Positions 38,080-47,762 of a DNA stretch of 64,000 bases are shown here, piece by piece. Each line of letters starts with the position of its first letter. The first letter of the stretch is position 1. Below the pieces are notes generated by a model. The model did not search any database. It saw only the letters and a list, made by a program, of their open reading frames with translations, and was not told where the DNA came from. This stretch comes from Streptomyces sp. A0958 (GTDB lineage: Bacteria > Actinomycetota > Actinomycetes > Streptomycetales > Streptomycetaceae), in contig NZ_SSBK01000018.1 of assembly GCF_004795035.1 (NCBI RefSeq), forward strand, positions 1 to 64,000, read 5' to 3'. Position numbers and translations under genes: made by a program.

Positions 38080-39302
38080 TTGTCGCCTCCGGCGTTCTCG
38101 AAGTGCGGGTTCTCCCAGACGACCGTCGCGCCCATGCCGAAGCCGACGCACATGGTCGTCAGGCCGTAGCGGACCTCGGGCTGCTCCTCGAACTGGCGGG
38201 CCAGCTGTGTCATCAGCCGGACGCCGGAGGAGGCCAGCGGGTGGCCGTAGGCGATCGCGCCGCCGTACTGGTTGACCCGGACGTCGTCGTCGGCGATGCC
38301 GTAGTGCTCCAGGAAGGCCAGCACCTGGACGGCGAACGCCTCGTTGATCTCGAAGAGACCGATGTCCGAGATGGACAGGCCCGCCTTGGCGAGGGCCTTC
38401 TCCGTGGCCGGGATCGGGCCGTAGCCCATGACCTCCGGCTCGACGCCCGCGAAGGCGTAGGAGACCAGGCGCATCTTGACCGGGAGGCCCAGCTCGCGGG
38501 CGACGTCCTCGGCGGCGAGCAGGGAGGCGGTGGCGCCGTCGTTGAGACCCGCGGCGTTACCGGCCGTCACGCGGCCGTGGGCGCGGAACGGGGTCTTCAG
38601 GTTCGCCAGGGACTCCATCGTGGTGCCCGGGCGCATCGGCTCGTCGGCGGTGACCAGGCCCCAGCCCGTCTCGCCGGCTTCCGCGTTGGTGCGGCGCACG
38701 GAGACCGGCACCAGGTCCTGCTGGATCTTGCCGTTGGCGTACGCCTTGGCGGCCTTCTCCTGCGAGCGCACCGCGTACTCGTCGGCGCGCTGCTTGGTGA
38801 TCGTGGGGTACCGGTCGTGCAGGTTCTCCGCGGTCATGCCCATGAACAGGGCGGACTCGTCGACCAGCTTCTCCGACACGAAGCGCGGGTTCGGGTCCAC
38901 GCCCTCGCCCATCGGGTGGCGGCCCATGTGCTCGACGCCACCGGCGACGACGACGTCGTACGCGCCGAAGGCGATGGAGCCGGCCGTCGAGGTGACGGCG
39001 GTCAGGGCGCCCGCGCACATGCGGTCGATGGAGTAGCCGGGGACGGACTGCGGCAGCCCGGCCAGGATTCCGGCGGTACGGCCGAGCGTGAGGCCCTGGT
39101 CGCCGATCTGCGTGGTCGCGGCGATGGCGACCTCGTCGATCTTCTTGGGGTCCAGGTCCGGGTTGCGGCGCAGCAGCTCCCGGATGGCCTTCACGACGAG
39201 ATCGTCGGCGCGGGTCTCGTGGTAGATGCCCTTCGGGCCCGCCTTGCCGAACGGGGTGCGGACGCCGTCGACGAAGACGACGTCCCGGATGGTACGAGGC
39301 AC
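38076..39302 (-). CDS. fadA: Acetyl-CoA acyltransferase (3-ketoacyl-CoA thiolase)
   Basis: A GTG start follows GGAGGAG. The 408-residue thiolase shows the acyl-accepting cysteine in SIDRMCAGALTAV (about 95), NEAFAVQVLAFLEHYG, the conserved GGAIAYGHPLASSGVR and the second cysteine in TMCVGFGMGATV. It cleaves 3-ketoacyl-CoA to acetyl-CoA. Coupling to fadB by a 4-base overlap supports a joint complex. Confidence 0.94.
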   Translation of the reverse strand: MPRTIRDVVFVDGVRTPFGKAGPKGIYHETRADDLVVKAIRELLRRNPDLDPKKIDEVAIAATTQIGDQGLTLGRTAGILAGLPQSVPGYSIDRMCAGALTAVTSTAGSIAFGAYDVVVAGGVEHMGRHPMGEGVDPNPRFVSEKLVDESALFMGMTAENLHDRYPTITKQRADEYAVRSQEKAAKAYANGKIQQDLVPVSVRRTNAEAGETGWGLVTADEPMRPGTTMESLANLKTPFRAHGRVTAGNAAGLNDGATASLLAAEDVARELGLPVKMRLVSYAFAGVEPEVMGYGPIPATEKALAKAGLSISDIGLFEINEAFAVQVLAFLEHYGIADDDVRVNQYGGAIAYGHPLASSGVRLMTQLARQFEEQPEVRYGLTTMCVGFGMGATVVWENPHFENAGGDK

Positions 39303-39470
39303 GATGGCTCTCCTCCAGGGTGCGGGATGGCACTGCTGCGGGGCGCGCCCGGAGGCACGCCGCTCCGCTCATGCTACTTGCGGGTAACCAGACTGCCCAC
39401 CCCCTGTGCCGGGAGCGGTGAAGGTCACACAGGGGAAAGTGCCCGCTCCGGGCCGCGCCGCACACGGCGA

Positions 39471-39510
39471 ATGGCCCGGACGGACTCGAAATCGAGTCCG
39501 TCCGGGCCAT
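39471..39510. terminator. Perfect 40-bp inverted repeat
   Basis: Arms of 19 bp (39471-39489 and 39492-39510) are separated by 2 bases. It lies downstream of the RNase D gene and upstream of fadA, so it most likely ends rnd transcription. Confidence 0.75.
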
Positions 39511-39591
39511 GGCGGAGTGCGTGCCGCGTGGCGAGGGGTCGCGCAGAACTGGCGTGAATACGCCCCTGTCCTATGCCGTTCCCATGCCTTC

Positions 39592-40866
39592 TCAGGCCGA
39601 CTGCGTGAGCGCGCGGACCAGGAGCGGGGCCACCTGCTCGATCTGCCAGTGCCGCGCGCCGTATCCGGCCAGCGCCGATTCCACCGTCTCCGGCGTCGGA
39701 TTCTTCGGCGGCTCCCAGCACACCCGGCGCACGGTGTCCGGCGTGATCAGGTTCTCCTGCGGCAGGTGCAGGCGCTCCGCCAGCTCGGAGACCGCGGTAC
39801 GGGCGGCCGAGAGCCGGGCCGCGGCGGCCGGGTCCTTGTCGGCCCAGGCGCGCGGCGGCGGCGGGCCCGCGAGGGCCTGGCCGGGCTGCGGCAGCTCCGT
39901 GTCGGGCAGCGCCTTGGCCCGGTCGACGGCGGCCTGCCACTGCTCCAGCTGGCGCCGCCCCATGCGCGGGCCGAAGCCGGGCAGGGCCGTCAGCGCCTGG
40001 GTGTTCGGCGGCAGCGCGAGCGCGGCCTCGATGATCGCGGCGTCCCCGAGCACCTTGCCGGGCGAGATGTCCCGCCGCCGGGCGACCTGGTCACGGGTGG
40101 TCCACAGCTCCCGTACCACCGCCATCTGCCGGCGGCGGCGGACCTTGTGCATCCCGGAGGTGCGGCGCCAGGGGTCCTGGCGCGGGGGAGCGGGCGGCGC
40201 CGAGGCGATGGCGGCGAACTCCTCCTGCGCCCACTCCAGCTTGCCCTGCCGGTCGAGCTCGTCCTCCAGGGCGTTGCGCAGGTCGATCAGGAGCTCGACG
40301 TCGAGCGCGGCGTACCGCAGCCAGGGCTCGGGCAGCGGGCGGGTGGACCAGTCGACGGCGGAGTGGCCCTTCTCCAGGGAGTAGCCGAGGACGTTCTCGA
40401 CCATCGCGCCGAGGCCGACCCGCGGGAACCCGGCCAGCCGTCCGGCCAGCTCGGTGTCGAAGAGCCCGGTCGGCGTCATCCCTATCTCGCGCAGACAGGG
40501 CAGGTCCTGCGTCGCCGCGTGCAGAATCCACTCGGTGCCGCGCAGGGCCTCGCCGAGCCCGGACAGGTCGGGGCAGCCGACGGGGTCGACCAGCGCGCTG
40601 CCCGCGCCGTCACGGCGCAGCTGTACGAGGTAGGCGCGCTGCCCGTAGCGGTAGCCGGACGCCCGCTCGGCGTCCACGGCCACCGGCCCGGAGCCCGCGG
40701 CGAAGGCCGCGATCACCCCGGCCAGGGCGTCGTCGGAGGCCACCACCGGCGGAATGCCCTCGCGCGGTTCGAGCAAGGGGATCGGCGCCGGGGCGACGTC
40801 GTCCGGGGGAGCGCCCCCGGTGGTTCGCAGTGAACTGTCTGCTGCGGTCTCTTGGGCGTCGGTCAC
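39592..40866 (-). CDS. rnd: Ribonuclease D-like 3'-5' exonuclease
   Basis: The 424-residue protein begins at a GTG. A Pro-rich stretch precedes the DEDD exonuclease domain: VAVDAERASGYRYGQRAYLV (first acidic site), TEWILHAATQDLPCLREIG (second) and LRYAALDVELLIDLRN (third). An HRDC domain follows, with RRDISPGKVLGDAAIIEAAL. RNase D trims 3' ends of tRNA and other stable RNAs. A hairpin-terminated single gene is likely. Confidence 0.92.
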   Translation of the reverse strand: MTDAQETAADSSLRTTGGAPPDDVAPAPIPLLEPREGIPPVVASDDALAGVIAAFAAGSGPVAVDAERASGYRYGQRAYLVQLRRDGAGSALVDPVGCPDLSGLGEALRGTEWILHAATQDLPCLREIGMTPTGLFDTELAGRLAGFPRVGLGAMVENVLGYSLEKGHSAVDWSTRPLPEPWLRYAALDVELLIDLRNALEDELDRQGKLEWAQEEFAAIASAPPAPPRQDPWRRTSGMHKVRRRRQMAVVRELWTTRDQVARRRDISPGKVLGDAAIIEAALALPPNTQALTALPGFGPRMGRRQLEQWQAAVDRAKALPDTELPQPGQALAGPPPPRAWADKDPAAAARLSAARTAVSELAERLHLPQENLITPDTVRRVCWEPPKNPTPETVESALAGYGARHWQIEQVAPLLVRALTQSA

Positions 40867-40890
40867 GTGTCAAGGGTATCTGTGTGTGCG

Positions 40891-40928
40891 CGGCGCCCGT
40901 CGACGGAACGTTCCGTCGACGGGCGCCG
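40891..40928. terminator. Perfect 38-bp palindrome after the regulator gene
   Basis: Both halves of 40891-40928 are exact reverse complements around AACGTT. It follows the LuxR-type regulator stop by 53 bases and precedes rnd on the same strand, fitting a terminator. Confidence 0.75.
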
Positions 40929-40981
40929 ATGTGCGTAATCCGGCCGGTTCCGCATTTCTGCACACCGGCCGGGGTGCGGAA

Positions 40982-41644
40982 TCAGTGGATGATGCCCGTC
41001 CGCAGGGCCACGGCGACCATTCCTGCGCGGTCTCCGGTGCCGAGCTTGCGGGCGATGCGGGCGAGGTGGCTCTTGACGGTCAGGGCGGACAGCCCCATCG
41101 AGACGCCGATGGCCTTGTTGGACTGGCCTTCGGCGACGAGCCGCAGAACCTCCACCTCGCGGCCGGACAGTTCGCGGTAGCCGCCCGGGTGGCTCGGGGT
41201 GCCGGGGGGCCGGCGGTGCATACGGGCGGCGGTGGCGCCGATGGGGGCGACGCCGGGACGGGCCGGGTGGCCGATATTGGTACGGGTGCCGGTGACGACG
41301 TAGCCCTTGACGCCGCCCGCGAGGGCGTTGCGCACGGCGCCGATGTCGTCGGCGGCGGACAGGGCGAGACCGTTGGGCCAGCCGGCGGCTCGGGTTTCGG
41401 ACAGCAGGGTCAGCCCGGAACCGTCGGGCAGGTGGACGTCGGCAACGCAGATGTCGCGCGGGTTGCCGACGCGGGGACGGGCCTCCGCGATGGACGACGC
41501 CTCGATGACGTCACGTACTCCGAGGGCCCACAGATGGCGGGTGACGGTGGAACGGACGCGCGGGTCGGCCACGACGACCATGGCCGTCGGCTTGTTCGGG
41601 CGGTAGGCGACCAGGCTTGCGGGCTGCTCGAGGAGAACGGACAC
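40982..41644 (-). CDS. LuxR-type response regulator-like protein
   Basis: GTG 41644 with AGGAGG upstream gives 220 residues; the longer open frame to 41935 lacks a start signal. The N-terminal receiver-like domain (MVVVADPRVRSTV, VADVHLPDGSG) keeps an Asp at the acceptor position but lacks the usual acidic pair at the start, so phosphorylation is doubtful. The C-terminal helix-turn-helix is LSGREVEVLRLVAEGQSNKA with LSALTVKSHLARI. No kinase is adjacent. A long leader (about 150 bases) and a BldD-like palindrome lie upstream, suggesting developmental control. Confidence 0.85.
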   Translation of the reverse strand: MSVLLEQPASLVAYRPNKPTAMVVVADPRVRSTVTRHLWALGVRDVIEASSIAEARPRVGNPRDICVADVHLPDGSGLTLLSETRAAGWPNGLALSAADDIGAVRNALAGGVKGYVVTGTRTNIGHPARPGVAPIGATAARMHRRPPGTPSHPGGYRELSGREVEVLRLVAEGQSNKAIGVSMGLSALTVKSHLARIARKLGTGDRAGMVAVALRTGIIH

Positions 41645-41804
41645 CAGGCCTCCTGGGAAGTGGACGGGACGGGCCGGCTCGGGGATGAAGCCGGGGCGAA
41701 CCGTGCTTGAAGGGTCATTGACTCCTTCGGCAGCAGACCCCTGCTCCTTTAGGGGAAGATCACGATTGCTGCGTAACAATTCGGGCAAATAGGACGCGCG
41801 ATCG

Positions 41805-41857
41805 ATTGTACGAAAAGCGCGGCGATGGCTGGAAGTGATCGGGTGACGCAGCGTCAC
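41805..41857 (-). promoter_or_regulatory. Promoter and GTGAC-N5-GTCAC palindrome upstream of the regulator
   Basis: On the minus strand TACAAT (41805-41810) is a good -10. Just upstream of its -35 position, 41843-41857 reads GTGACGCAGCGTCAC, a near-perfect palindrome of the kind bound by the developmental repressor BldD. The rest of the 303-base gap down to 41645 is leader. Confidence 0.45.
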
Positions 41858-41889
41858 GAGAAACGGAGGCGGTCCGCACGCCTTACTGA

Positions 41890-41974
41890 GACCTGTGGCC
41901 CGCGCCGCTGACGTCCTACGGGACCTGCGGCCCACGCCGCTGACGTCCTACGGGACCTGTGGCCCGCGCCGCTG
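41890..41974. repeat. 32-bp tandem repeat, about 2.7 copies, across the DUF3000 stop
   Basis: Copies begin at 41890, 41922 and 41954 (the last partial) and differ by two bases. The third covers the DUF3000 C-terminal codons, and the stop (41948-41950) is in the second copy. The outer copies look like downstream duplications of the gene's own 3' end. Confidence 0.85.
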
Positions 41975-42607
41975 GGGCAGTGTCACCACCGCCGCGTCGA
42001 GCGGGCCCGAGGGCGGCAGCCCCGCGATCTGGCACAGCAGGTCCCCCCACGCCACCAGATGCGCCGCCGTGTCCGGCACACCGCCGCGTCCCTCGCGCGG
42101 CGTCCAGGACGCCCGGATCTCGATCTGGGTCGCGGGGCGCCGCGTCTCCAGCGCACCGAAGTAGTGGGAACCCGCCATGGTGACCGTGCCGCCGGCCTCC
42201 CCGTAGGACAGTCCGCGCGCCTCCAGCGCGCCGGTCAGCCAGGACCAGCACACCTCCGGCAGCAGCGGGTCGGCGGCCATCTCCGGCTCCAGCTCCGCGC
42301 GCACCAGCGTCACCAGCCGGAAGGTGCCCTGCCAGGCCTCGTGCCCGTCAGGGTCGTGGAGCAGGACGAGCCGGCCGTCGGCGAGATCGTCCTCGCCGTC
42401 GACGACCGCCGCCTCCAGTGCGTACGCGTGCGGAGCGAGCCGCTTCGGCGGCCGGGTCGGTTCCACCTCCAGCTCGGAACGCAGCCGCGCCGAGCGCAGC
42501 GCGTCCACCGCCGAACGGAACGCGGGCGGGACGGAACCACCCTCCGCGCCGTCCTTGCCGTCAGCGCCATCGGATTGACCGGAGATGTGTCCCTGAGCCG
42601 CAGCCAT
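41948..42607 (-). CDS. DUF3000 family protein
   Basis: ATG 42607 gives 219 residues. The conserved core includes RLAPHAYALEAAV, RLVLLHDPDGHEAWQGTFRL and ATQIEIRASWTPREGRGGVP, as in actinobacterial DUF3000 proteins, whose function is unknown. A TACTCT -10-like box ends 7 bases before the ATG, so the mRNA may be leaderless. It is divergent from hemE with 92 bases between, an arrangement conserved in Streptomyces as I recall it. Its 3' end lies in a tandem repeat. Confidence 0.82.
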   Translation of the reverse strand: MAAAQGHISGQSDGADGKDGAEGGSVPPAFRSAVDALRSARLRSELEVEPTRPPKRLAPHAYALEAAVVDGEDDLADGRLVLLHDPDGHEAWQGTFRLVTLVRAELEPEMAADPLLPEVCWSWLTGALEARGLSYGEAGGTVTMAGSHYFGALETRRPATQIEIRASWTPREGRGGVPDTAAHLVAWGDLLCQIAGLPPSGPLDAAVVTLPQRRGPQVP

Positions 42608-42699
42608 GCGGGGAAGAGTAGGCGGAACCGGAGCTTCGCGCGCGGAAGGACACCCGTGCGGGGCCGGGCTCGTTGCGCGCACGTGCGAAGATTCTGTGC

Positions 42700-43773
42700 G
42701 TGAGTGCCAACGATCGCCCCTCGGGGCAGCAGACGAAGACCTCCGCCACCCATGACTCGGCGTTCCTGAAGGCGTGCCGCCGCGAGCCCGTGCCACACAC
42801 GCCGGTCTGGTTCATGCGTCAGGCGGGGCGCTCGCTGCCCGAGTACCTGAAGGTGCGCGAAGGCATCGCGATGCTCGACTCCTGCATGATGCCGGAGCTG
42901 GTCGCCGAGATCACCATGCAGCCCGTACGCCGCCACAAGGTCGACGCCGCGATCTACTTCAGCGACATCGTCGTCCCCCTCAAGGCCATCGGCATCGACC
43001 TCGACATCAAGCCCGGCGTCGGCCCCGTCGTCGCCGAGCCGGTCCGCACCCGCGCCGACCTGGCCCGGCTGCGCGACCTCACCCCCGAGGACGTCCCGTA
43101 CGTCACCGAGGCCATCGGCCTGCTCACCGCCGAGCTGGGGGCCACCCCGCTGATCGGCTTCGCGGGTGCGCCGTTCACCCTCGCGAGCTACCTCGTGGAG
43201 GGCGGCCCGTCCCGCAACCACGAGCACACCAAGGCCATGATGTACGGCGACCCGGAGCTCTGGGCCGACCTGCTCGACCGCCTCGCCGAGATCACCGGCG
43301 CCTTCCTCAAGGTCCAGATCGAGGCCGGCGCCTCGGCGGTGCAGCTCTTCGACTCCTGGGTGGGCGCGCTCGCCCCCGCCGACTACCGGCGCTCCGTGCT
43401 GCCCGCCTCCGCGAAGGTCTTCGACACCGTCGCCCCCTACGAGGTCCCCCGCATCCACTTCGGCGTCGGCACCGGCGAACTGCTCGGCCTCATGGGCGAG
43501 GCGGGCGCGGACGTCGTCGGCGTCGACTGGCGGGTTCCCATGGACGAGGCCGCGCGCCGCGTCGGCCCCGGCAAGGCGCTCCAGGGCAACCTCGACCCCG
43601 CCGTGCTGTTCGCCCCGACCGCCGCGGTGGAGGCCAAGACCCAGGAGGTGCTGGACGCGGCCGCGGGTCTTGAGGGCCACATCTTCAACCTGGGCCACGG
43701 CGTGATGCCGTCGATGGACCCGGACGCGCTGACCCGCCTCGTCGAGTACGTCCACACCAGCACCGCCCGCTGA
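42700..43773 (+). CDS. hemE: Uroporphyrinogen decarboxylase
   Basis: GTG 42700 gives 357 residues, the usual length. [15 protein letters not shown] near 30 is the substrate-binding signature, and [14 protein letters not shown] with [17 protein letters not shown] are also characteristic. It decarboxylates uroporphyrinogen III to coproporphyrinogen III in heme synthesis. An ATTCT box close to the GTG hints at a leaderless message. It is tail-to-tail with the flavoprotein gene. Confidence 0.95.
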   Translation: MSANDRPSGQQTKTSATHDSAFLKACRREPVPHTPVWFMRQAGRSLPEYLKVREGIAMLDSCMMPELVAEITMQPVRRHKVDAAIYFSDIVVPLKAIGIDLDIKPGVGPVVAEPVRTRADLARLRDLTPEDVPYVTEAIGLLTAELGATPLIGFAGAPFTLASYLVEGGPSRNHEHTKAMMYGDPELWADLLDRLAEITGAFLKVQIEAGASAVQLFDSWVGALAPADYRRSVLPASAKVFDTVAPYEVPRIHFGVGTGELLGLMGEAGADVVGVDWRVPMDEAARRVGPGKALQGNLDPAVLFAPTAAVEAKTQEVLDAAAGLEGHIFNLGHGVMPSMDPDALTRLVEYVHTSTAR

Positions 43774-43794
43774 CCGCCCGGGGGCGGGCGCCGC

Positions 43795-45177
43795 TCAGGC
43801 GGTGCCCGCCTTCCGCAGCACCGACACCGTCTTGCGGGCCGCCACCAGGACCGGGTCCCAGACCGGCGAGAACGGCGGGGCGTAGCCCAGGTCCAGGGCC
43901 GTCATCTGCTCGACCGTCATCCCGGCGGTGAGCGCCACGGCCGCCACGTCCACCCGCTTGCCCGCGCCCTCGCGGCCCACGATCTGCACGCCGAGCAGCC
44001 GCCCCGTGCGGTACTCCGCGAGCATCTTCACCGTCATCGGCCGGGCCCCCGGGTAGTAGCCGGCCCGGCCCGTCGACTCGATCGTCGCCGTCACGAACCG
44101 CAGGCCCACCGCCCGGGCGTCCTTCTCGCGCAGCCCGGTGCGGGCGATCTCCAGGTCGCAGACCTTGCTCACCGCCGTACCCACCACGCCGGGGAACGTG
44201 CCGTAGCCGCCGCCGACGTTGGAGCCGATGACCTGCCCGTGCTTGTTGGCGTGCGTGCCGAGCGCGATGTGCCGGGTGCGGCCCGCCACCAGGTCCAGGA
44301 CCTCCACGCAGTCGCCGCCCGCCCAGATGTTCTCGTGGCCCACGACCCGCATCGACAGGTCGGTGAGCAGCCCGCCGTACGGTCCCAGCGGCAGCCCGAC
44401 CGCTCGGGCCAGCGTCGTCTCCGGCTCGACGCCGATGCCGAGCACCACCACGTCCGCCGGGTAGGACGCGCCGTCCGTGGTGACCTCCGTGACCCGGCCG
44501 TCCGGCCCGGTGCGGATGCCGGTGACGTCGGCCCCGTTCACCGTGGTGATGCCGAGCCCGTCCATGGCGTCGTGGACCATGCGCCCCATGTCCGGGTCGA
44601 GCGTCGCCATCGGCTGCTCGCCGCGGTTGAGCACGGTCACCTCGTAGCCGCGCTTCAGCATCGCCTCCGCCATCTCGACCCCGATGTAACCGGCCCCGAC
44701 GACGACCGCGCGCCGGCCCTTCGTCCGCTCCAGGCTCTCCAGCAGCGCCTGCCCGTCGTCCAGGGTCTGCACCCCGTGCACCCCGGCCGCGTCCATGCCG
44801 GGCAGCTCCGGGCGCACCGGGCGGGCCCCGGTGGCGATGACCAGCTTGTCGAACCCGGTCCAGTACGTCTCCCCGGAGTCCCGGTCCAGGGCGCGCACCC
44901 GCCGCCCGGCCACGTCGATCTCCGTCACCTCGGTGCGGGTGCGCAGGTCGATGTCGCGGGCCCGGTGCTCCTCGGGGGTACGGGCGATCAGGTCGTCCAG
45001 CTCGGACACGTCGCCGCTGACCCAGTACGGGATGCCGCACGCGGAGAACGAGGTGAAGTGGCCCCGTTCGAAGGCGGTGATGCTCAGCTCGTCCGGGCCC
45101 TTGAGCCGCCGGGCCTGGGACGCGGCGGACATCCCCGTCGCGTCCCCGCCGATGATCACCAGTCGTTCAGCCGCCAT
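43795..45177 (-). CDS. FAD/NAD-dependent oxidoreductase, CoA-disulfide-reductase-like
   Basis: The 460-residue flavoprotein has an FAD-binding motif near the start (LVIIGGDATGMSAASQARR), a single redox cysteine in SFSACGIPYW, an NAD-binding motif AVVVGAGYIGVEMAEAML and a second FAD site IWAGGDCVEV. A C-terminal dimerisation domain follows. One cysteine in the SxxxCGxP pattern marks the CoA-disulfide reductase/NADH oxidase group. It may reduce CoA disulfide or other low-molecular-weight disulfides. It lies between hemE and hemY, but no direct heme role is evident. Confidence 0.85.
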   Translation of the reverse strand: MAAERLVIIGGDATGMSAASQARRLKGPDELSITAFERGHFTSFSACGIPYWVSGDVSELDDLIARTPEEHRARDIDLRTRTEVTEIDVAGRRVRALDRDSGETYWTGFDKLVIATGARPVRPELPGMDAAGVHGVQTLDDGQALLESLERTKGRRAVVVGAGYIGVEMAEAMLKRGYEVTVLNRGEQPMATLDPDMGRMVHDAMDGLGITTVNGADVTGIRTGPDGRVTEVTTDGASYPADVVVLGIGVEPETTLARAVGLPLGPYGGLLTDLSMRVVGHENIWAGGDCVEVLDLVAGRTRHIALGTHANKHGQVIGSNVGGGYGTFPGVVGTAVSKVCDLEIARTGLREKDARAVGLRFVTATIESTGRAGYYPGARPMTVKMLAEYRTGRLLGVQIVGREGAGKRVDVAAVALTAGMTVEQMTALDLGYAPPFSPVWDPVLVAARKTVSVLRKAGTA

Positions 45178-45291
45178 GCCAGTCCCTTCGACGCCCCGTC
45201 AGAAGGAACCCACGCTACGGCGCGGCCCGCCCCGGTGACGTACGCACCCGCCCACGGCGGCCCCGGGGAACCGGTTTGAGAGAGTGGGGGA

Positions 45292-46767
45292 ATGCAGCGT
45301 TCAACACACAGCGCGGACAGGGCCCCCGGCCGCGTCGTCGTCATCGGCGGTGGCATCGCCGGACTGGCGGCCGCCCACCGGCTCGTCGGCGCCGGGCTGA
45401 GGGTCACCGTCCTGGAGGCGACCGACCGGCTCGGCGGCAAGCTGATGACCGGCGAGGTCGCGGGCGTCCGGGTCGACCTCGGTGCCGAGTCCATGCTCGC
45501 CCGCCGACCGGAGGCGGTCGACCTGGCCCACGCGGTGGGCCTCGGCAACCGGCTCCAGCCGCCCGCCACGACCACCGCCGCCCTGTGGACGCGCGACGCG
45601 CTGCGCCCCATGCCCAAGGGTCACGTGATGGGCGTGCCGGGTGATCCGTCCGTCCTCGGCGACGTCCTCTCGCCCGAGGGGCTCGCCCGGATCGCGCAGG
45701 AACGCGACCTCACCCCGACGGCCGTCGGGGACGACGTCGCCGTCGGCGCGTACGTGGCCGACCGGCTGGGCCGCGAGGTCGTCGACCGGCTGGTGGAGCC
45801 GCTGCTCGGCGGGGTGTACGCGGGCGACGCCTACCGGATCTCGTTGCGCGCCGCCGTTCCGCAGCTGTTCGACGTCGCCCGGCAGGCGGGCTCGCTGCTC
45901 GACGGGGTCACCCGCATCCAGGAGCAGGCCGCGGACCGGCAGCGCACCGGGCCGGTCTTCCAGGGCATCGACGGCGGCATCGGCAGCCTGCCGGGCGCCG
46001 TCGCCGACGCCGTACGCGCCGGGGGCGGCGAGATCCTCACCGAGACCCCCGTGCTGGGCCTGACCCGTACCGCCGAGGGCTGGGACGTGCGCACCGACAC
46101 CCGGGTCTTCCCCGCCGACGGCATCGTCCTCGCCACCCCCGCCTGGTCCGCCTCCTCCCTGCTCGCCGCCGAGTCCCCGGCCGCCTCGGTCGAGCTGGCG
46201 GGCGTCGAGTACGCGTCGATGGCCCTGGTCACCATGGCCTTCCGGCGCTCCGACGTGGCGGATACGGCCGCACTCGCCGGTCGCTCCGGGTTCCTGGTGC
46301 CGCCGGTCGACGGGCGCACCATCAAGGCCGCCACCTTCTCCACCCACAAGTGGCAGTGGGTCGCCGACGCGGCACCCGACCTCTTCGTCCTGCGGACCTC
46401 CGTGGGCCGCTACGGCGAGGAGGACCACCTGCACCGCGAGGACGGCGAACTCGTCGGCGTATCGCTGCGCGACCTCGCCGCCGCGACCGGACTCGCCGCG
46501 AAGCCCGTCGCCACCGAGGTCACCCGGTGGATCGGCGGGCTGCCCCAGTACCCCGTGGGCCACCTGGCCAGAGTCGCCCGCATCCGCGACGAGGTCGCCA
46601 AGCTGCCCGCGCTGCGCGTCTGCGGCGCGGTCTACGAAGGGGTCGGCATCCCCGCGTGCATCGCGAGTGGCCGGCGCGCCGCGGACGAGGTCGCCCGCGG
46701 CGTTTCCGGGGAGACCACCGCCACGGCGACCCTGGTTCGGGGCACTCGGAGCGAGGCGGGACAATAG
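45292..46767 (+). CDS. hemY: Protoporphyrinogen/coproporphyrinogen III oxidase
   Basis: The 491-residue flavoprotein begins with the FAD motif [17 protein letters not shown] and contains [19 protein letters not shown] and [13 protein letters not shown], as in the HemY/HemG family. In Actinobacteria this enzyme (also CgoX) oxidises coproporphyrinogen III to coproporphyrin III, feeding the HemQ route. It ends 4 bases before hemQ, so the two are co-transcribed. Confidence 0.92.
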   Translation: MQRSTHSADRAPGRVVVIGGGIAGLAAAHRLVGAGLRVTVLEATDRLGGKLMTGEVAGVRVDLGAESMLARRPEAVDLAHAVGLGNRLQPPATTTAALWTRDALRPMPKGHVMGVPGDPSVLGDVLSPEGLARIAQERDLTPTAVGDDVAVGAYVADRLGREVVDRLVEPLLGGVYAGDAYRISLRAAVPQLFDVARQAGSLLDGVTRIQEQAADRQRTGPVFQGIDGGIGSLPGAVADAVRAGGGEILTETPVLGLTRTAEGWDVRTDTRVFPADGIVLATPAWSASSLLAAESPAASVELAGVEYASMALVTMAFRRSDVADTAALAGRSGFLVPPVDGRTIKAATFSTHKWQWVADAAPDLFVLRTSVGRYGEEDHLHREDGELVGVSLRDLAAATGLAAKPVATEVTRWIGGLPQYPVGHLARVARIRDEVAKLPALRVCGAVYEGVGIPACIASGRRAADEVARGVSGETTATATLVRGTRSEAGQ

Positions 46768-46771
46768 CCGT

Positions 46772-47506
46772 ATGAGTGCTCCTGAGACTGAGACATCAAG
46801 CAAGGCTCCGAACGCCGGCAAGAAGGCCAAGGACCTCAACGAGGTCATCCGCTACACGCTGTGGTCCGTCTTCAAACTGCGCGACGTCCTGCCCGCCGAC
46901 ACGGACCGCGCGGCCGTCGCCGGCGAGGTCCAGGAGCTGTTCGACCAGCTCGCGGCGAAGGACATCACCATTCGCGGCACCTACGACGTCTCCGGCCTGC
47001 GCGCCGACGCCGACCTCATGATCTGGTGGCACGCGGAGACCGCGGACGAGCTTCAGGAGGCGTACAACCTCTTCCGGCGTACGCGGCTCGGCAAGCACCT
47101 GGAGCCGGTCTGGTCGAACATGGCGCTGCACCGCCCCGCCGAGTTCAACAAGTCGCACGTCCCGGCGTTCCTCGCCGACGAGACGCCGCGCAACTACATC
47201 AGCGTGTACCCCTTCGTGCGCTCGTACGACTGGTACCTGCTGCCCGACGAGGACCGCCGCCGCATGCTCGCCGACCACGGCAAGATGGCCCGCGGCTACC
47301 CCGACGTGCGGGCCAACACGGTCGCCTCGTTCTCCCTCGGCGACTACGAGTGGATGCTGGCCTTCGAGGCCGACGAGCTGTACCGCATCGTCGACCTGAT
47401 GCGGCACCTCAGGGCCTCCGAGGCGCGGATGCACGTCCGCGAGGAGGTCCCCTTCTACACCGGCCGGCGCAAGTCGGTCGCGGACCTGGTGGCCGGGCTC
47501 GCGTAG
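46772..47506 (+). CDS. hemQ: Coproheme decarboxylase (HemQ/ChdC)
   Basis: The 244-residue protein of the chlorite-dismutase-like family carries [20 protein letters not shown], with the conserved tyrosine that becomes the radical in coproheme decarboxylation, and [13 protein letters not shown]. It turns coproheme into heme b using peroxide, the last step of the Gram-positive pathway. Coupling to hemY supports this. Confidence 0.94.
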   Translation: MSAPETETSSKAPNAGKKAKDLNEVIRYTLWSVFKLRDVLPADTDRAAVAGEVQELFDQLAAKDITIRGTYDVSGLRADADLMIWWHAETADELQEAYNLFRRTRLGKHLEPVWSNMALHRPAEFNKSHVPAFLADETPRNYISVYPFVRSYDWYLLPDEDRRRMLADHGKMARGYPDVRANTVASFSLGDYEWMLAFEADELYRIVDLMRHLRASEARMHVREEVPFYTGRRKSVADLVAGLA

Positions 47507-47601
47507 CGAACGGGCTCCCGACCACCCCAACCCGGAAGATCAGACGGCGGGCACCCGGCACCTCGTGCCGCCCGCTGGTCCAGCGACACCGGGTTCGGCT
47601 T

Positions 47602-47638
47602 CGAACGGTGCGGCGCGCGAAGCGCGCCGCACCGTTCG
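47602..47638 (+). terminator. Terminator after hemY-hemQ
   Basis: A perfect 17-bp stem (47602-47618 with 47622-47638) with loop GAA follows hemQ by 95 bases. Confidence 0.88.
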
Positions 47639-47762
47639 TCATTCGCGGTTCCGGCGTCCTCGTACAGCGTGAGTTCCCGTCGGCGCGCGGTGGGCCGCAC
47701 CCCCTGGGACGCCGCCCCGGCCCCGCTGGGCCAGGCGGGCTCCAACAGGTGGACGAGGCGTC

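Noticed and set aside
41410-41718. ATG with a good GAAGGAG site in another frame ahead of the LuxR-type regulator
   Set aside because: Its 102 residues are Ser/Pro/Arg-rich and overlap the real gene. A regulatory upstream frame is possible but nothing supports it.
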